Positions 10,401-17,029 of a stretch of DNA of 58,108 nt are shown here, piece by piece; position 1 is the stretch's first letter; each line of letters opens with the position of its first letter. Below the pieces are notes generated by a model, which had not been told where the DNA came from, did no database searches, and worked only from the letters and a program-made list of their open reading frames with translations. The DNA is from CAZEDU01 sp964511185. GTDB lineage: Bacteria; Myxococcota; Myxococcia; Myxococcales; Myxococcaceae. A program made the translations under genes and the position numbers. The stretch is from positions 1-58,108 of the forward strand of contig CAZEDU010000016.1 of NCBI GenBank assembly GCA_964511185.1, read 5' to 3'.

Positions 10401-11101
10401 GAGACGCGCGCTTGGTCGGGCCGTGGCTGGTTGTAGCGGTCCTCGGACGCGGCGAGCTGCCCGTCGACGTACAGCCGGAAAGCGCCGGAGGTGCCGAGCG
10501 CGAAGGTGACCGGTCCCTCCGACGGCATCTCGAGGAAGGTGAGCGCGTAGGCGACCGCTTCGGTGTTGGGGCGGACGACCGCGCCCAGGTCGACGAAGCC
10601 GTTGGGCGCGGCGGCCGGCAGCTTTCGCCAGCCCACCTCGTGCTGCTTGGTGGGGTACTTGGCGTCGAGCGAGAGCTGCGCGCCCTCGGGGCCCCACGGC
10701 GTGTCGCAGCCGGTCTTGCCTTCGTTGTCGAACGCGCCGACGACATAGAACTGGTCGATGAAGCCCAGCGGGGCGAGCATCGCGCGCGCCTTGGTGTGTT
10801 GGCCGCGCGCGCGGGTGACGTCGGCGTAGAACATGCGCGCCACCGCGCGCGCCTGCGGCTGGGCGCCCGGGATGCGCAGGAAGCGCGCGTAGGGGTCGGC
10901 GAGCAGGTTCAGGTCGTCGACCTCGTCGCGCAGCGCGTGGAGGCGGATGAGCGAAGCGGCCGAGCGCGGCGAGCGGGCGTTGGAGAGCGCCTCGCGGGCG
11001 TTCTTCTCCGCGCGGGCGGTGGTGGGGCTGTCGATTCGGCGCGCGTGAGCGGCGAGCGGCAGCAGCGCGGCGAGGAGGAGGGCGGCTTGAGGCGCGGTCA
11101 T
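7436..11101 (-). CDS. Exported TPR / DUF3857 / transglutaminase-fold protein
   Basis: 1221 residues from the ATG at 11101, with a signal peptide (ALLLAALLPLAAHA). Order of regions: a helical N-terminus; a carbohydrate-binding-like segment (FRLYVDGQLAAS); TPR repeats over roughly 300-620; a DUF3857 domain (MAVKVYTQRGVDAF); then a transglutaminase-like core with Cys905 in RFGDCKDKAS, His in AFNHAIAYV and Asp in LWLDGTAEF; and a C-terminal beta domain. With the triad intact it may have protease or crosslinking activity in the envelope. It shares its whole architecture with the protein at 1-3134, which has lost the Cys. comF is 86 bases upstream on the same strand. Confidence 0.9.
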   Translation of the reverse strand: MTAPQAALLLAALLPLAAHARRIDSPTTARAEKNAREALSNARSPRSAASLIRLHALRDEVDDLNLLADPYARFLRIPGAQPQARAVARMFYADVTRARGQHTKARAMLAPLGFIDQFYVVGAFDNEGKTGCDTPWGPEGAQLSLDAKYPTKQHEVGWRKLPAAAPNGFVDLGAVVRPNTEAVAYALTFLEMPSEGPVTFALGTSGAFRLYVDGQLAASEDRYNQPRPDQARVSVRLPAGVHRVLLKVCQDAGALGFYLRQESGRGRVLLPNEVPALPKKVHLAAQRLPTLTSALEKEVRAKPDDAALRSDYSSVLAYFRAFDAPSRLDVAEMERAVERKKNDAELQMLAAVRQDDHNLQRKHLEAALRLTPDEPYARLMLAQLELELEHPAKALALLTPLVDAHPQYAAAIVAKARALEALGEWPKSVELIEASFRAMPFIPSLAREAARVSRRFDRLQETLERTRTALALRADDTSSRRVLASLLADLGRIDEAAAQLEQTLALDPFDLSSRLKLAELFAANGKQEEALKAFADARELSADDPEVHEREGRALLQLGDRQTALASFARSLALRPQNPTLKEVVRSLEGESSPIGTQYVLDWKPLVPEADAFAGEDAVYLVDYAYSRVQPSGQSSRFHQMAVKVYTQRGVDAFRSYPITYAPTRQEVRILKARLTKPDGSIVDSYAEGERNINEPWTGMYYDARAKVLSFPALAAGDVLELQYRLDDTAKDNLLSDYWGDVDYVQAAHPKVRYQYLVDMPAQRKLYWNSKRLPENVTARTEPEQNGRVLYRFTSAKVPKVVPEPSMPGWAEVATTLHVSTYRDWEQVNRYYWGLIRDQLTPNEELKRTVDQALAGVDRKDELAVVRAIYNFVVTHTRYVALEFGIHGYKPYRVDRVLARRFGDCKDKASLIHAMLKVAGVDSRLVLLRMRHLGNIGEEPASLAAFNHAIAYVPKFQLWLDGTAEFHSTTELPSADRLANVLVIEPDGPTAFATTPEAKPEENLTVLHLDVALQADGKATVTGKSSVRGQSAPDYRRTYQAQATRKQTFEQGWAQLFPGLTVKKVEMSELTRLDQDVTLDFELQVPRYAEVLPNGLRFFPLGGGRAYTQAFAPLATRKHDLVLSGVWKNVFEVAYTLPPGFLAAELPAEVKEESPFGSFRVAYSMQGEKLIAQAELTLAVARVKAAEYPAFRAWLGKADQLFSRKLVVQRAAGEKSAALER

Positions 11102-11187
11102 GCGGGAGGGAGCGGGCACGGCGGCTGAGGTTAGCCAAAGAACACCGCGCTTGCTGACTCCCTTCCCTGAAGCGCAGCCGAGCGGCT

Positions 11188-11890
11188 TCAAGCGCGCGCG
11201 AGCGTGAGCACCTCGACCGAGCGCGCCCCCGCCTCGAGACAGGCTCGGCTCGCGGCGCGGGCGGTGGCGCCGGTGGTGAGTACGTCGTCGACCAGGAGGA
11301 GGGCGAGGCCGTCCAGGCGGCGACCTGCGCGAAAGGCGTTCCAGGTGTTCGCTTCGCGCTGCCTGTCGGAGAGGCCCACCTGCCGGCGGGTGTCGGTGAC
11401 GCGATTCAGGGCGCGGGGGAGGTATGGGCGTCCGAGCCGCTTCGCCAGCTCGCGCGCGAGGAGCTCGGCTTGGTCGTAGAGGCGCTCGCGCCGGCGGCGT
11501 GGATGGAGGGGGATGGCGGCGATGAAGGTCGGCGCGGTGCGCAGGCGCTCGCGGGACTCGCTCGCGAGCAGGTCCGCCAGGTCCCGCGCCAGCTCGGGGT
11601 GGTCTTCGTATTTGAAGCGGTGGATTGCCCGCGCGATGGGTCCGCCGTGGATGAAGGGCGCGTCGGCGCGTCGGAACGGCGGCGGGCGCGTCAGGCAGCG
11701 CGGGCAGAGGTGCAAGAGGAAGTCGCCGGGCTCGGCGCACCGGGGGCAGTGGAGCGAGGGCGTGCGGTCGACGGCGAGCGAGCAGTCGCCACNNNNNNNN
11801 NNCACAGAACGGTTCGTTCGTCTCGCGCACCGTCCCGCAGGCGAGGCACGTCGGCGGGAAGAAGACGTCGAGGAGGTATGACAGGCGCAT
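11188..11890 (-). CDS. comF: ComF-family phosphoribosyltransferase-like protein, interrupted by an assembly gap
   Basis: The N-terminal part (from ATG 11890: YLLDVFFPPTCLACG) and the C-terminal part lie in different frames only because of 10 Ns. Without the Ns the span is 693 bases, exactly 231 codons, so the true gap should be a multiple of three (possibly zero) and the gene is probably intact. Features are CxxC zinc-ribbon pairs (CLACG, HCPRC, LCPRC), the ComF core (HRFKYEDHPELA, AAIPLHPRRRRERLYDQ, RQVGLSDRQREAN) and the PRPP-binding loop LLLVDDVLTTGAT. ComF proteins support DNA uptake and recombination in competent bacteria. Residues next to the gap cannot be trusted. Confidence 0.88.
11793..11802. 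other. Assembly gap (10 Ns) inside comF
   Basis: Ten Ns are present. Frame arithmetic on the flanking comF halves shows that the real missing length is not 10 but a multiple of three. Confidence 0.99.
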
Positions 11891-12193
11891 GGAGGGCGCG
11901 AGCTGCAACCTCGGCACCAGGGTGAAGGTGGGCAGAGGCGGCAGGGAGGACAGGGTCCAGGCGGTTCACGTTCGGCGCGGCTCGTCTCGGGGAGCACCTC
12001 GAATCCGAGCCGGCGAATGGACGCGTTCAGATGAGTGGGGAAATCCATCCCCCTCCTGAGGGGGACAGGTTACCCCACAGTTCGAAATGGGCAGGGCGCG
12101 CCACCGAGCGGTGGTGTCTTGGCCCGAGCACGAAGCATCGAGTCCGTGCGAAAGGCAGCCCGCTCGATTCCCGCCTCAAGGCAAGGCTCGGAG
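11891..12193. other. Intergenic region between gpmI and comF, with a small hairpin
   Basis: This 303-base stretch lies downstream of gpmI and upstream of comF, both leftward. I see no convincing gene. The only structure is a perfect 5-bp G/C stem, CCCCC-TCCTGA-GGGGG, at 12049-12064, which could end gpmI transcripts but has no T-run. Confidence 0.5.
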
Positions 12194-13738
12194 CTACAAC
12201 AAGCTCTGGCGGTTCATCTCCGCCGGCTGTGGCAGTCCCATCACCTTGAGCAAGGTCGGCGCGATGTCGGCGAGCACGCCGTTCTTCAGCTTGGCGCCCT
12301 TGAAGTCAGGGTGAATGAGCAGGAACGGCACCGGGTTCAAGGTGTGCGCGGTGTGCGGCTCGCCGCTCTGCGGGTCCACCATCATCTCGATGTTTCCGTG
12401 ATCCGCCGTGATCACCATCGCGTAGTTCGCCTTGGCGCACGACGCGGCGAGCTTGCCCAAGCACTCGTCGACCACCTTCACCGCCTCGAGCGCCGCGCGC
12501 ATCACGCCGGTGTGGCCGACCATGTCGGGGTTGGCGATGTTGACGAGCAGGAAGTCGTACTGCTGGCTCTCGATGCGCTTGCACAGCTCGGCGGTCACCT
12601 CGCGCGCGCTCATCTCGGGCTTCAAGTCGTACGTCTTCACGTCGCGCGGCGAGGGCACCAGGTACCGCTCCTCGCCGGGGTAGACGACCTCGCGCCCACC
12701 GTTGAAGAAGAACGTCACGTGCGCGTACTTCTCCGTCTCCGCGGTGCGGAACTGCTTGAGCCCGTGCTCCGAGAGGACCTCGGGGAAGATCTCCCGCGGC
12801 TGCTCGGGCGCGAACGCGGTGGGAAGGCCCTCGAACCGGGCGTCGTACTGCGTCAGCGTCACGAAGCGGTCGAGCCGGAGCGGCCCGCGGTCGATTTCCT
12901 TGAAGTCGGGATAGGCGAGCGCCTGCGTCAGCTCCCGCGCGCGGTCGGCGCGGAAGTTGAAGAAGATGGCGACGTCTCCATCGCGCATCGTGCCGACGGG
13001 CTTGCCGTCCTTCGTGATGACGGTGGGCTCGACGAACTCGTCGGTGACCTTCTGGTCGTACGAGGCGCGCACCGCGGCGGCCGCGCTCGGCGCCTGGTGC
13101 CCCTTGCCGCGCACCATCGCGTCGAAGGCGCGCTGCACGCGATCCCAGCGCTTGTCGCGATCCATCGCGTAGTAACGGCCCGACACCGTCGCGATCTGTC
13201 CTTCGTGGCGCTCGGCCAGCCGCTTCTCGAGCGCCTCGACGTACCCGAGCGCGCTCTGCGGCGGCGTGTCGCGCCCGTCCAGGAAGGCATGGACGAACAC
13301 CTTCGCCACGCCGCGCTGCGTGGCCAGCGCGAGCAGCGCGTACAAGTGCTCGAGCGACGAGTGCACCCCGCCGGGCGAGACGAGCCCGAGCAGGTGCAGC
13401 GCGCTGCCGTTCGCCTTGGCGCGGTCCATCGCGTCGCGCAGCACCGCGTTGGAGAAGAACTCGCCCGATGCGATGGCGCGGTTGATCCGCACCAGGTCCT
13501 GGTAGACGATCCGCCCCGCGCCGATGTTGGTGTGGCCGACCTCGGAGTTGCCCATCTGCCCTTCGGGCAACCCGACCGCGAGGCCCGACGTCGACAGCTC
13601 GCTGTGCGGAAAGTCGCGCGTCAGCTGATCCAGGTGCGGCGTTCCGGCGAGCAGGATGGCATTCGACTCCCGTTCCTTGCGGATGCCCCACCCGTCGAGA
13701 ACGACGAGGAGAATACGGTGCTGTGGGCGCGTGGTCAT
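12194..13738 (-). CDS. gpmI: 2,3-bisphosphoglycerate-independent phosphoglycerate mutase
   Basis: 514 residues from the ATG at 13738; an in-frame ATG at 13753 would add five residues. Metal-binding and catalytic motifs of the alkaline-phosphatase-fold iPGM family are clear: LDGWGIRKE, GQMGNSEVGHTNIGAGR (with the phosphoryl-accepting Ser), FLDGRDTPP, GRYYAMDRDKRWDR, FFNFRADRARE, NIANPDMVGHTG and ITADHGNIE. It interconverts 3- and 2-phosphoglycerate in glycolysis and gluconeogenesis. It lies at the end of the leftward proA-rsfS-rlmH cluster, as in many delta-proteobacterial genomes. Confidence 0.96.
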   Translation of the reverse strand: MTTRPQHRILLVVLDGWGIRKERESNAILLAGTPHLDQLTRDFPHSELSTSGLAVGLPEGQMGNSEVGHTNIGAGRIVYQDLVRINRAIASGEFFSNAVLRDAMDRAKANGSALHLLGLVSPGGVHSSLEHLYALLALATQRGVAKVFVHAFLDGRDTPPQSALGYVEALEKRLAERHEGQIATVSGRYYAMDRDKRWDRVQRAFDAMVRGKGHQAPSAAAAVRASYDQKVTDEFVEPTVITKDGKPVGTMRDGDVAIFFNFRADRARELTQALAYPDFKEIDRGPLRLDRFVTLTQYDARFEGLPTAFAPEQPREIFPEVLSEHGLKQFRTAETEKYAHVTFFFNGGREVVYPGEERYLVPSPRDVKTYDLKPEMSAREVTAELCKRIESQQYDFLLVNIANPDMVGHTGVMRAALEAVKVVDECLGKLAASCAKANYAMVITADHGNIEMMVDPQSGEPHTAHTLNPVPFLLIHPDFKGAKLKNGVLADIAPTLLKVMGLPQPAEMNRQSLL

Positions 13739-13795
13739 GGCTGGCTCGTACATAGCGCAGCCACCGACGGGGCGCTCGGCGGTCGAAAACGCCCG

Positions 13796-14455
13796 TTAGA
13801 ACCGAGCGATGGTGACCAGCGCGGGCTGGGACGGCGGCAGCACCGGCTGCGCGCGCACCTGGGCGCCCCGCTGGCGCTTCAGCGCGTCGAGCTCGCGCTG
13901 GTACCCGTCGCGCTCGTTGATGAGCTTCTGCCGCTCTTCCTTGAGCGCGGCCTGGCGATTGACGCCCGTGACGATGCCGTAGATGAGCAAGCCGACGCCG
14001 ATGGCGCCCACCGCGGTCAGGGCGACGCCGACCAAGAAGACAGGGGCCAAGGCGGCGCCGCCGGCCGCGGAGCCGATGAGCCCGATCGCCATCACCGGCA
14101 GCCCGATGAGGATGAACGGCGCCAGCACGTAGCCTGCGTAGCCCAAGATGAGTGAGGCCACCGGCACGTCGGTGCTCATGTTGCGGATGCGGCCGTTGAG
14201 CTCGGTGAGCTTTCCTTCCAGCTCCGCCTCGCGGGTCGCGTCCGCCTGCGCCAACAAGCGCACCTTGGAAGGCGACTCGGCTTGGGCGAGGAGCCGCACG
14301 TGCTGCCTGTCGGCGGCGCTCGGCGCCGAGCCCAGGGTGGCGGTGAGGAGAAGGAGCGAAGCGACCACGACGAAGCGCCTCCAGCAGAGTGTCGAGAAGG
14401 AGACGGCGGCTGTAACACGCGGGATGGGACCGGGGACAGTCCCCCATCGCATCAC
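13796..14455 (-). CDS. Predicted membrane protein with coiled-coil ends, unknown function
   Basis: Up to 219 residues. A signal-like segment (FVVVASLLLLTATLGSA) is followed by a short helix, two or three close membrane segments (about 100-165) and a charged C-terminal coiled coil (LKEERQKLINERDGYQREL). The start is doubtful: the GTG (14455) and ATG (14452) starts read through a GGGGACAGTCCCC palindrome, so the first ~13 residues are repeat-derived and a downstream start may be used. It lies between rlmH and gpmI, where most relatives of this cluster have no gene. I do not recognise a family. Confidence 0.65.
   Translation of the reverse strand: MMRWGTVPGPIPRVTAAVSFSTLCWRRFVVVASLLLLTATLGSAPSAADRQHVRLLAQAESPSKVRLLAQADATREAELEGKLTELNGRIRNMSTDVPVASLILGYAGYVLAPFILIGLPVMAIGLIGSAAGGAALAPVFLVGVALTAVGAIGVGLLIYGIVTGVNRQAALKEERQKLINERDGYQRELDALKRQRGAQVRAQPVLPPSQPALVTIARF
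14423..14448. repeat. GGGGACAGTCCCC palindrome, copy A
   Basis: A 13-bp perfect palindrome around a central A (14432-14444) sits within longer arms GATGGG...CCCATC. It overlaps the 5' end of the membrane-protein frame next to the rlmH stop codon. The same core occurs twice at 43083-43111. Confidence 0.8.
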
Positions 14456-14892
14456 TTGTGGTACGGCTCGCCCTTGAGCAGCGTGAACGCGCGGTAGAGC
14501 TGCTCCACCAGCACCAGGCGCGCGAGCCGGTGCGGCAAGGTCATCGCCGAGAGCGACAGCGTGAGGCCGGCGGCCCGGGTCACCGCGGGGTCGAGGCCTT
14601 CGTCGCCGCCGATGGCGAAGAGCAGGTCCTTCGCGGCGAGCTGCTGCGTTCCCACCCAGCGCGACAGCTCGACCGAGCTCAGCGGCTTGCCGCGCTCATC
14701 GAGCGCGACGAGCACGTCCTTCGGACCGGCCAACGCGAGCAGCGCCTTCGCTTCGTCCTCGCGCTTGGGCTTGGGCGGCAGCTCGACGAGGGAGAACTTC
14801 GCGTAGTGCGCGAGCCGCTCGGCGTAGCGCTGGACGCCGGGCTCGAACAAGCCGCTCTTGTCCTTCCCGACCGACGCGACGCGGACCTTCAG
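14452..14892 (-). CDS. rlmH: 23S rRNA (pseudouridine1915-N3)-methyltransferase RlmH
   Basis: 146 residues, ending in the conserved GEPYHK. The SPOUT methyltransferase signature is present: VLVALDERGKPLSS, FAIGGDEGLDP, LSLSAMTLPHRLARLVLVEQLYRA. RlmH methylates pseudouridine 1915 in helix 69 of 23S rRNA. Comparison with the E. coli protein (MKLQLVAVG) places Met1 at a CTG codon (14892-14890) that overlaps the rsfS stop as CTGA. There is no in-frame ATG, GTG or TTG near this point, so a CTG start, probably by translational coupling to rsfS, is the best reading. Confidence 0.93.
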   Translation of the reverse strand: MKVRVASVGKDKSGLFEPGVQRYAERLAHYAKFSLVELPPKPKREDEAKALLALAGPKDVLVALDERGKPLSSVELSRWVGTQQLAAKDLLFAIGGDEGLDPAVTRAAGLTLSLSAMTLPHRLARLVLVEQLYRAFTLLKGEPYHK

Positions 14893-15416
14893 GCGGTGGC
14901 TCCGGCGATCTCCCGCACCTGCTCTTTGGGCGCGTCGGCCCACAGGCCTTCCAAGTCGTAGAACGCGCGCACGTCGTTGAAGAACAAATGCGCGACGACC
15001 TCGCCGTAGTCGAGCAGCACCCAGTGGCCGGTCTGCTGGCCTTCGGTGCCGATGGGGCGCGCGTTCTCGGTCTCGCGCAGCACCTGCTCGATGTGGTCGG
15101 CGATCGCGGTGACCTGCCGCTCGGAGTCGCCCGAGGCGACCACGAAGTAGTCGGCGTAGCTGGTCATTCCGCGCACGTCGAGGATGACGACGTCGGACGC
15201 CTTCTTGTCCAGCGCGAGCGCCGCCATCTTCCGCGCCAACGCGAGCGCGCGCGGGTTCTCGGCGACCTTCCTCGGCGCTTGGGCGACGCGGGCCTTTTTG
15301 CGCGCGGGGCGCGCCTTGCCGCCTTTCGCGCTGGGCCGTCGGTGGGCCGGCTGGGTGGGACGGGAGGGCTTCTTGCCGCGCGGGGCGGGACGCTTCTTGG
15401 GTTTCGCTGGGCTCAT
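14889..15416 (-). CDS. rsfS: Ribosomal silencing factor RsfS (Iojap family)
   Basis: 175 residues. The first ~50 are a Lys/Arg/Pro-rich extension, longer than in most relatives. The DUF143 core follows: KKASDVVILDVRGMTSYADYF, SGDSERQVTAIADHI, GQQTGHWVLLDYGEVVAHLF. RsfS binds ribosomal protein L14 and blocks subunit joining in starvation. The ATG directly follows the proA TAA, and the TGA overlaps the rlmH start, so the three genes are tightly coupled. Confidence 0.95.
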   Translation of the reverse strand: MSPAKPKKRPAPRGKKPSRPTQPAHRRPSAKGGKARPARKKARVAQAPRKVAENPRALALARKMAALALDKKASDVVILDVRGMTSYADYFVVASGDSERQVTAIADHIEQVLRETENARPIGTEGQQTGHWVLLDYGEVVAHLFFNDVRAFYDLEGLWADAPKEQVREIAGATA

Positions 15417-16676
15417 TTACGAACGCACTTGTCCTTTGCCGTGCACCACGTACTTCTGAGAGGTCAGCTCGCGCAAGCCCATTGGCCCGAAGGCGTGCAG
15501 CCGGCTGGTGGAGATGCCGATCTCCGCGCCGAGGCCGAGCTCGCCGCCGTCGTTGAAGCGGGTGGAGGCGTTGATCATCACCGCCGACGCGGTGACCTCG
15601 CGCTCGAACCGGGCCGCCGCGGCGGCCTGGCGCGCGACGATCGCCTCGGTGTGCTCGGAGCCGTACTGCGCGATGTGGGCGAGCGCCTCGTCGAGCCCGC
15701 GCACCACCCTGATGGCCAGGATGAGCTCCAGGAACTCCTTGCCCCAGTCGTCCGCGCGCGCGGCCACCACCGGCAGCTTCGCGGCGCGCAGGAGCTTGGC
15801 CGTCTTCGGGCAGCCGCGCAGCTCCACGCCCGCGGCGACCAGCTGGCGCCCGACGGAAGGGAGAAAGCGCGGCGCCACCTGGGCGTCGACCAGCAGGCAC
15901 TCGGCCGCGTTGCACACGCCGGGGCGCTGCGTCTTGGCGTTGAGCACGATGCGCTCGGCCATGCCCAGGTCCGCGCTCTGGTGCACGTAGACGTGGCAGA
16001 CGCCTTTGTAGTGCTTGACCACCGGGACGCGCGCGTGCTCGGCGACGAAGCGGATGAGCCCTTCGCCCCCGCGCGGGATGCACAGGTCGATGAGGCCGTC
16101 GAGCTGAAGCAGCTCGAGCAGCGCGTCGCGCGCGGCGGTGGGGACCAGCTGAACGGCGTCATTCGGGAGCTTCGCCGCCTGGAGCCCGTGGGCGAGCGCG
16201 CGGGCGATGGCCTGGTTCGAGTGGAGCGCTTCTTTGCCGCCGCGCAGAATGGCGGCGTTGCCGCTCTTCAGGCACAGCGCCGCCGCGTCGGAGGTCACGT
16301 TCGGCCGCGACTCGTAGATCATCAGCACCACGCCGAGCGGCAGCCGCACCTTCTCGACCACGAGCCCGTTGGGGCGCTTCCACGTCTCGGTCACCTCGCC
16401 GATCGGATCAGGCAGCCGCGCGACTTGGCTCACCGCGTCGGCCATCGCCTCGATGCGGGCGGCGCTCAGCTCGAGCCGGTCGATGAACGCGGCGGGCTGC
16501 CTCTGGCGCCGGGCGGCGTCGAGGTCGAGCGCGTTGGCCTTGAGGATGGCGGCGCGGCCCTTCTCGAGCGCGCGGGCCATCTGAGCGAGCGCGAGGTTCT
16601 TCTGCCGGGTCGAAGCGGTGGCGAGCGCGCGGCTGGCGCGCTTGGCTCGCTCGGCGATGGGGCGCATGGGGTCCAT
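15417..16676 (-). CDS. proA: Gamma-glutamyl phosphate reductase
   Basis: 419 residues of normal length for ProA. Motifs include PLGVVLMIYESRPNVT, GNAAILRGGKEA, the catalytic Cys in RPGVCNAAECLLVD, and INASTRFNDGGELGLGAEIG. It reduces gamma-glutamyl phosphate to glutamate semialdehyde in proline synthesis. It is the first gene of the leftward cluster, and its start lies 41 bases from the divergent TPR gene. proB is not in the window, and nadD, which often sits between proA and rsfS, is absent. Confidence 0.97.
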   Translation of the reverse strand: MDPMRPIAERAKRASRALATASTRQKNLALAQMARALEKGRAAILKANALDLDAARRQRQPAAFIDRLELSAARIEAMADAVSQVARLPDPIGEVTETWKRPNGLVVEKVRLPLGVVLMIYESRPNVTSDAAALCLKSGNAAILRGGKEALHSNQAIARALAHGLQAAKLPNDAVQLVPTAARDALLELLQLDGLIDLCIPRGGEGLIRFVAEHARVPVVKHYKGVCHVYVHQSADLGMAERIVLNAKTQRPGVCNAAECLLVDAQVAPRFLPSVGRQLVAAGVELRGCPKTAKLLRAAKLPVVAARADDWGKEFLELILAIRVVRGLDEALAHIAQYGSEHTEAIVARQAAAAARFEREVTASAVMINASTRFNDGGELGLGAEIGISTSRLHAFGPMGLRELTSQKYVVHGKGQVRS

Positions 16677-16717
16677 CGGTGGGGGGCGCCTCTAGCATGG
16701 TAGGGTGCCCGACAAAA

Positions 16718-17029
16718 ATGACCGCCGAACGCGAGCAGCAATTCCTCGACCTGGTGAAAGAGTTCCCCGACTCGCCGATGGGCCACTTCTCGCTCGGCAA
16801 GTACTACGTCGAGAGCAGCCGCTACGCCAACGCGGTCCAGGCGCTGTCCGAAGCCGTGCGGCTCGACGTCGGCTACGCGGCCGCTTGGGTCGCGCTGGGC
16901 GACGCGCACGCCGGTGCGGGCGACGCGGCGAAGGCGCGCGAGGCCTACGAGCGGGCGCTCGAGACGCCGCACGGCAAGAAGGACGCGAGCCTGCAAGACG
17001 ACATCGCGTCCCGCATCGCCGAGCTCTGA
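16718..17029 (+). CDS. Small TPR protein
   Basis: 103 residues from the ATG at 16718 (MTAEREQQF). Two TPR units can be seen: FSLGKYYVESSRYANAVQAL and AAWVALGDAHAGAGDAAKAREAYERAL. Such proteins usually act as protein-protein adaptors. Translation is open further upstream to 16679, but that part is unlike a coding N-terminus. The gene is divergent from proA, and its TGA directly abuts the stop of the convergent Cys-rich gene. Confidence 0.85.
   Translation: MTAEREQQFLDLVKEFPDSPMGHFSLGKYYVESSRYANAVQALSEAVRLDVGYAAAWVALGDAHAGAGDAAKAREAYERALETPHGKKDASLQDDIASRIAEL

Noticed and set aside
7394..11128. Very long open frame on the plus strand (over 1200 codons)
   Set aside because: It is antisense to the DUF3857 gene, has the Arg/Leu/Val composition of a GC-rich shadow frame, and shows no motif.
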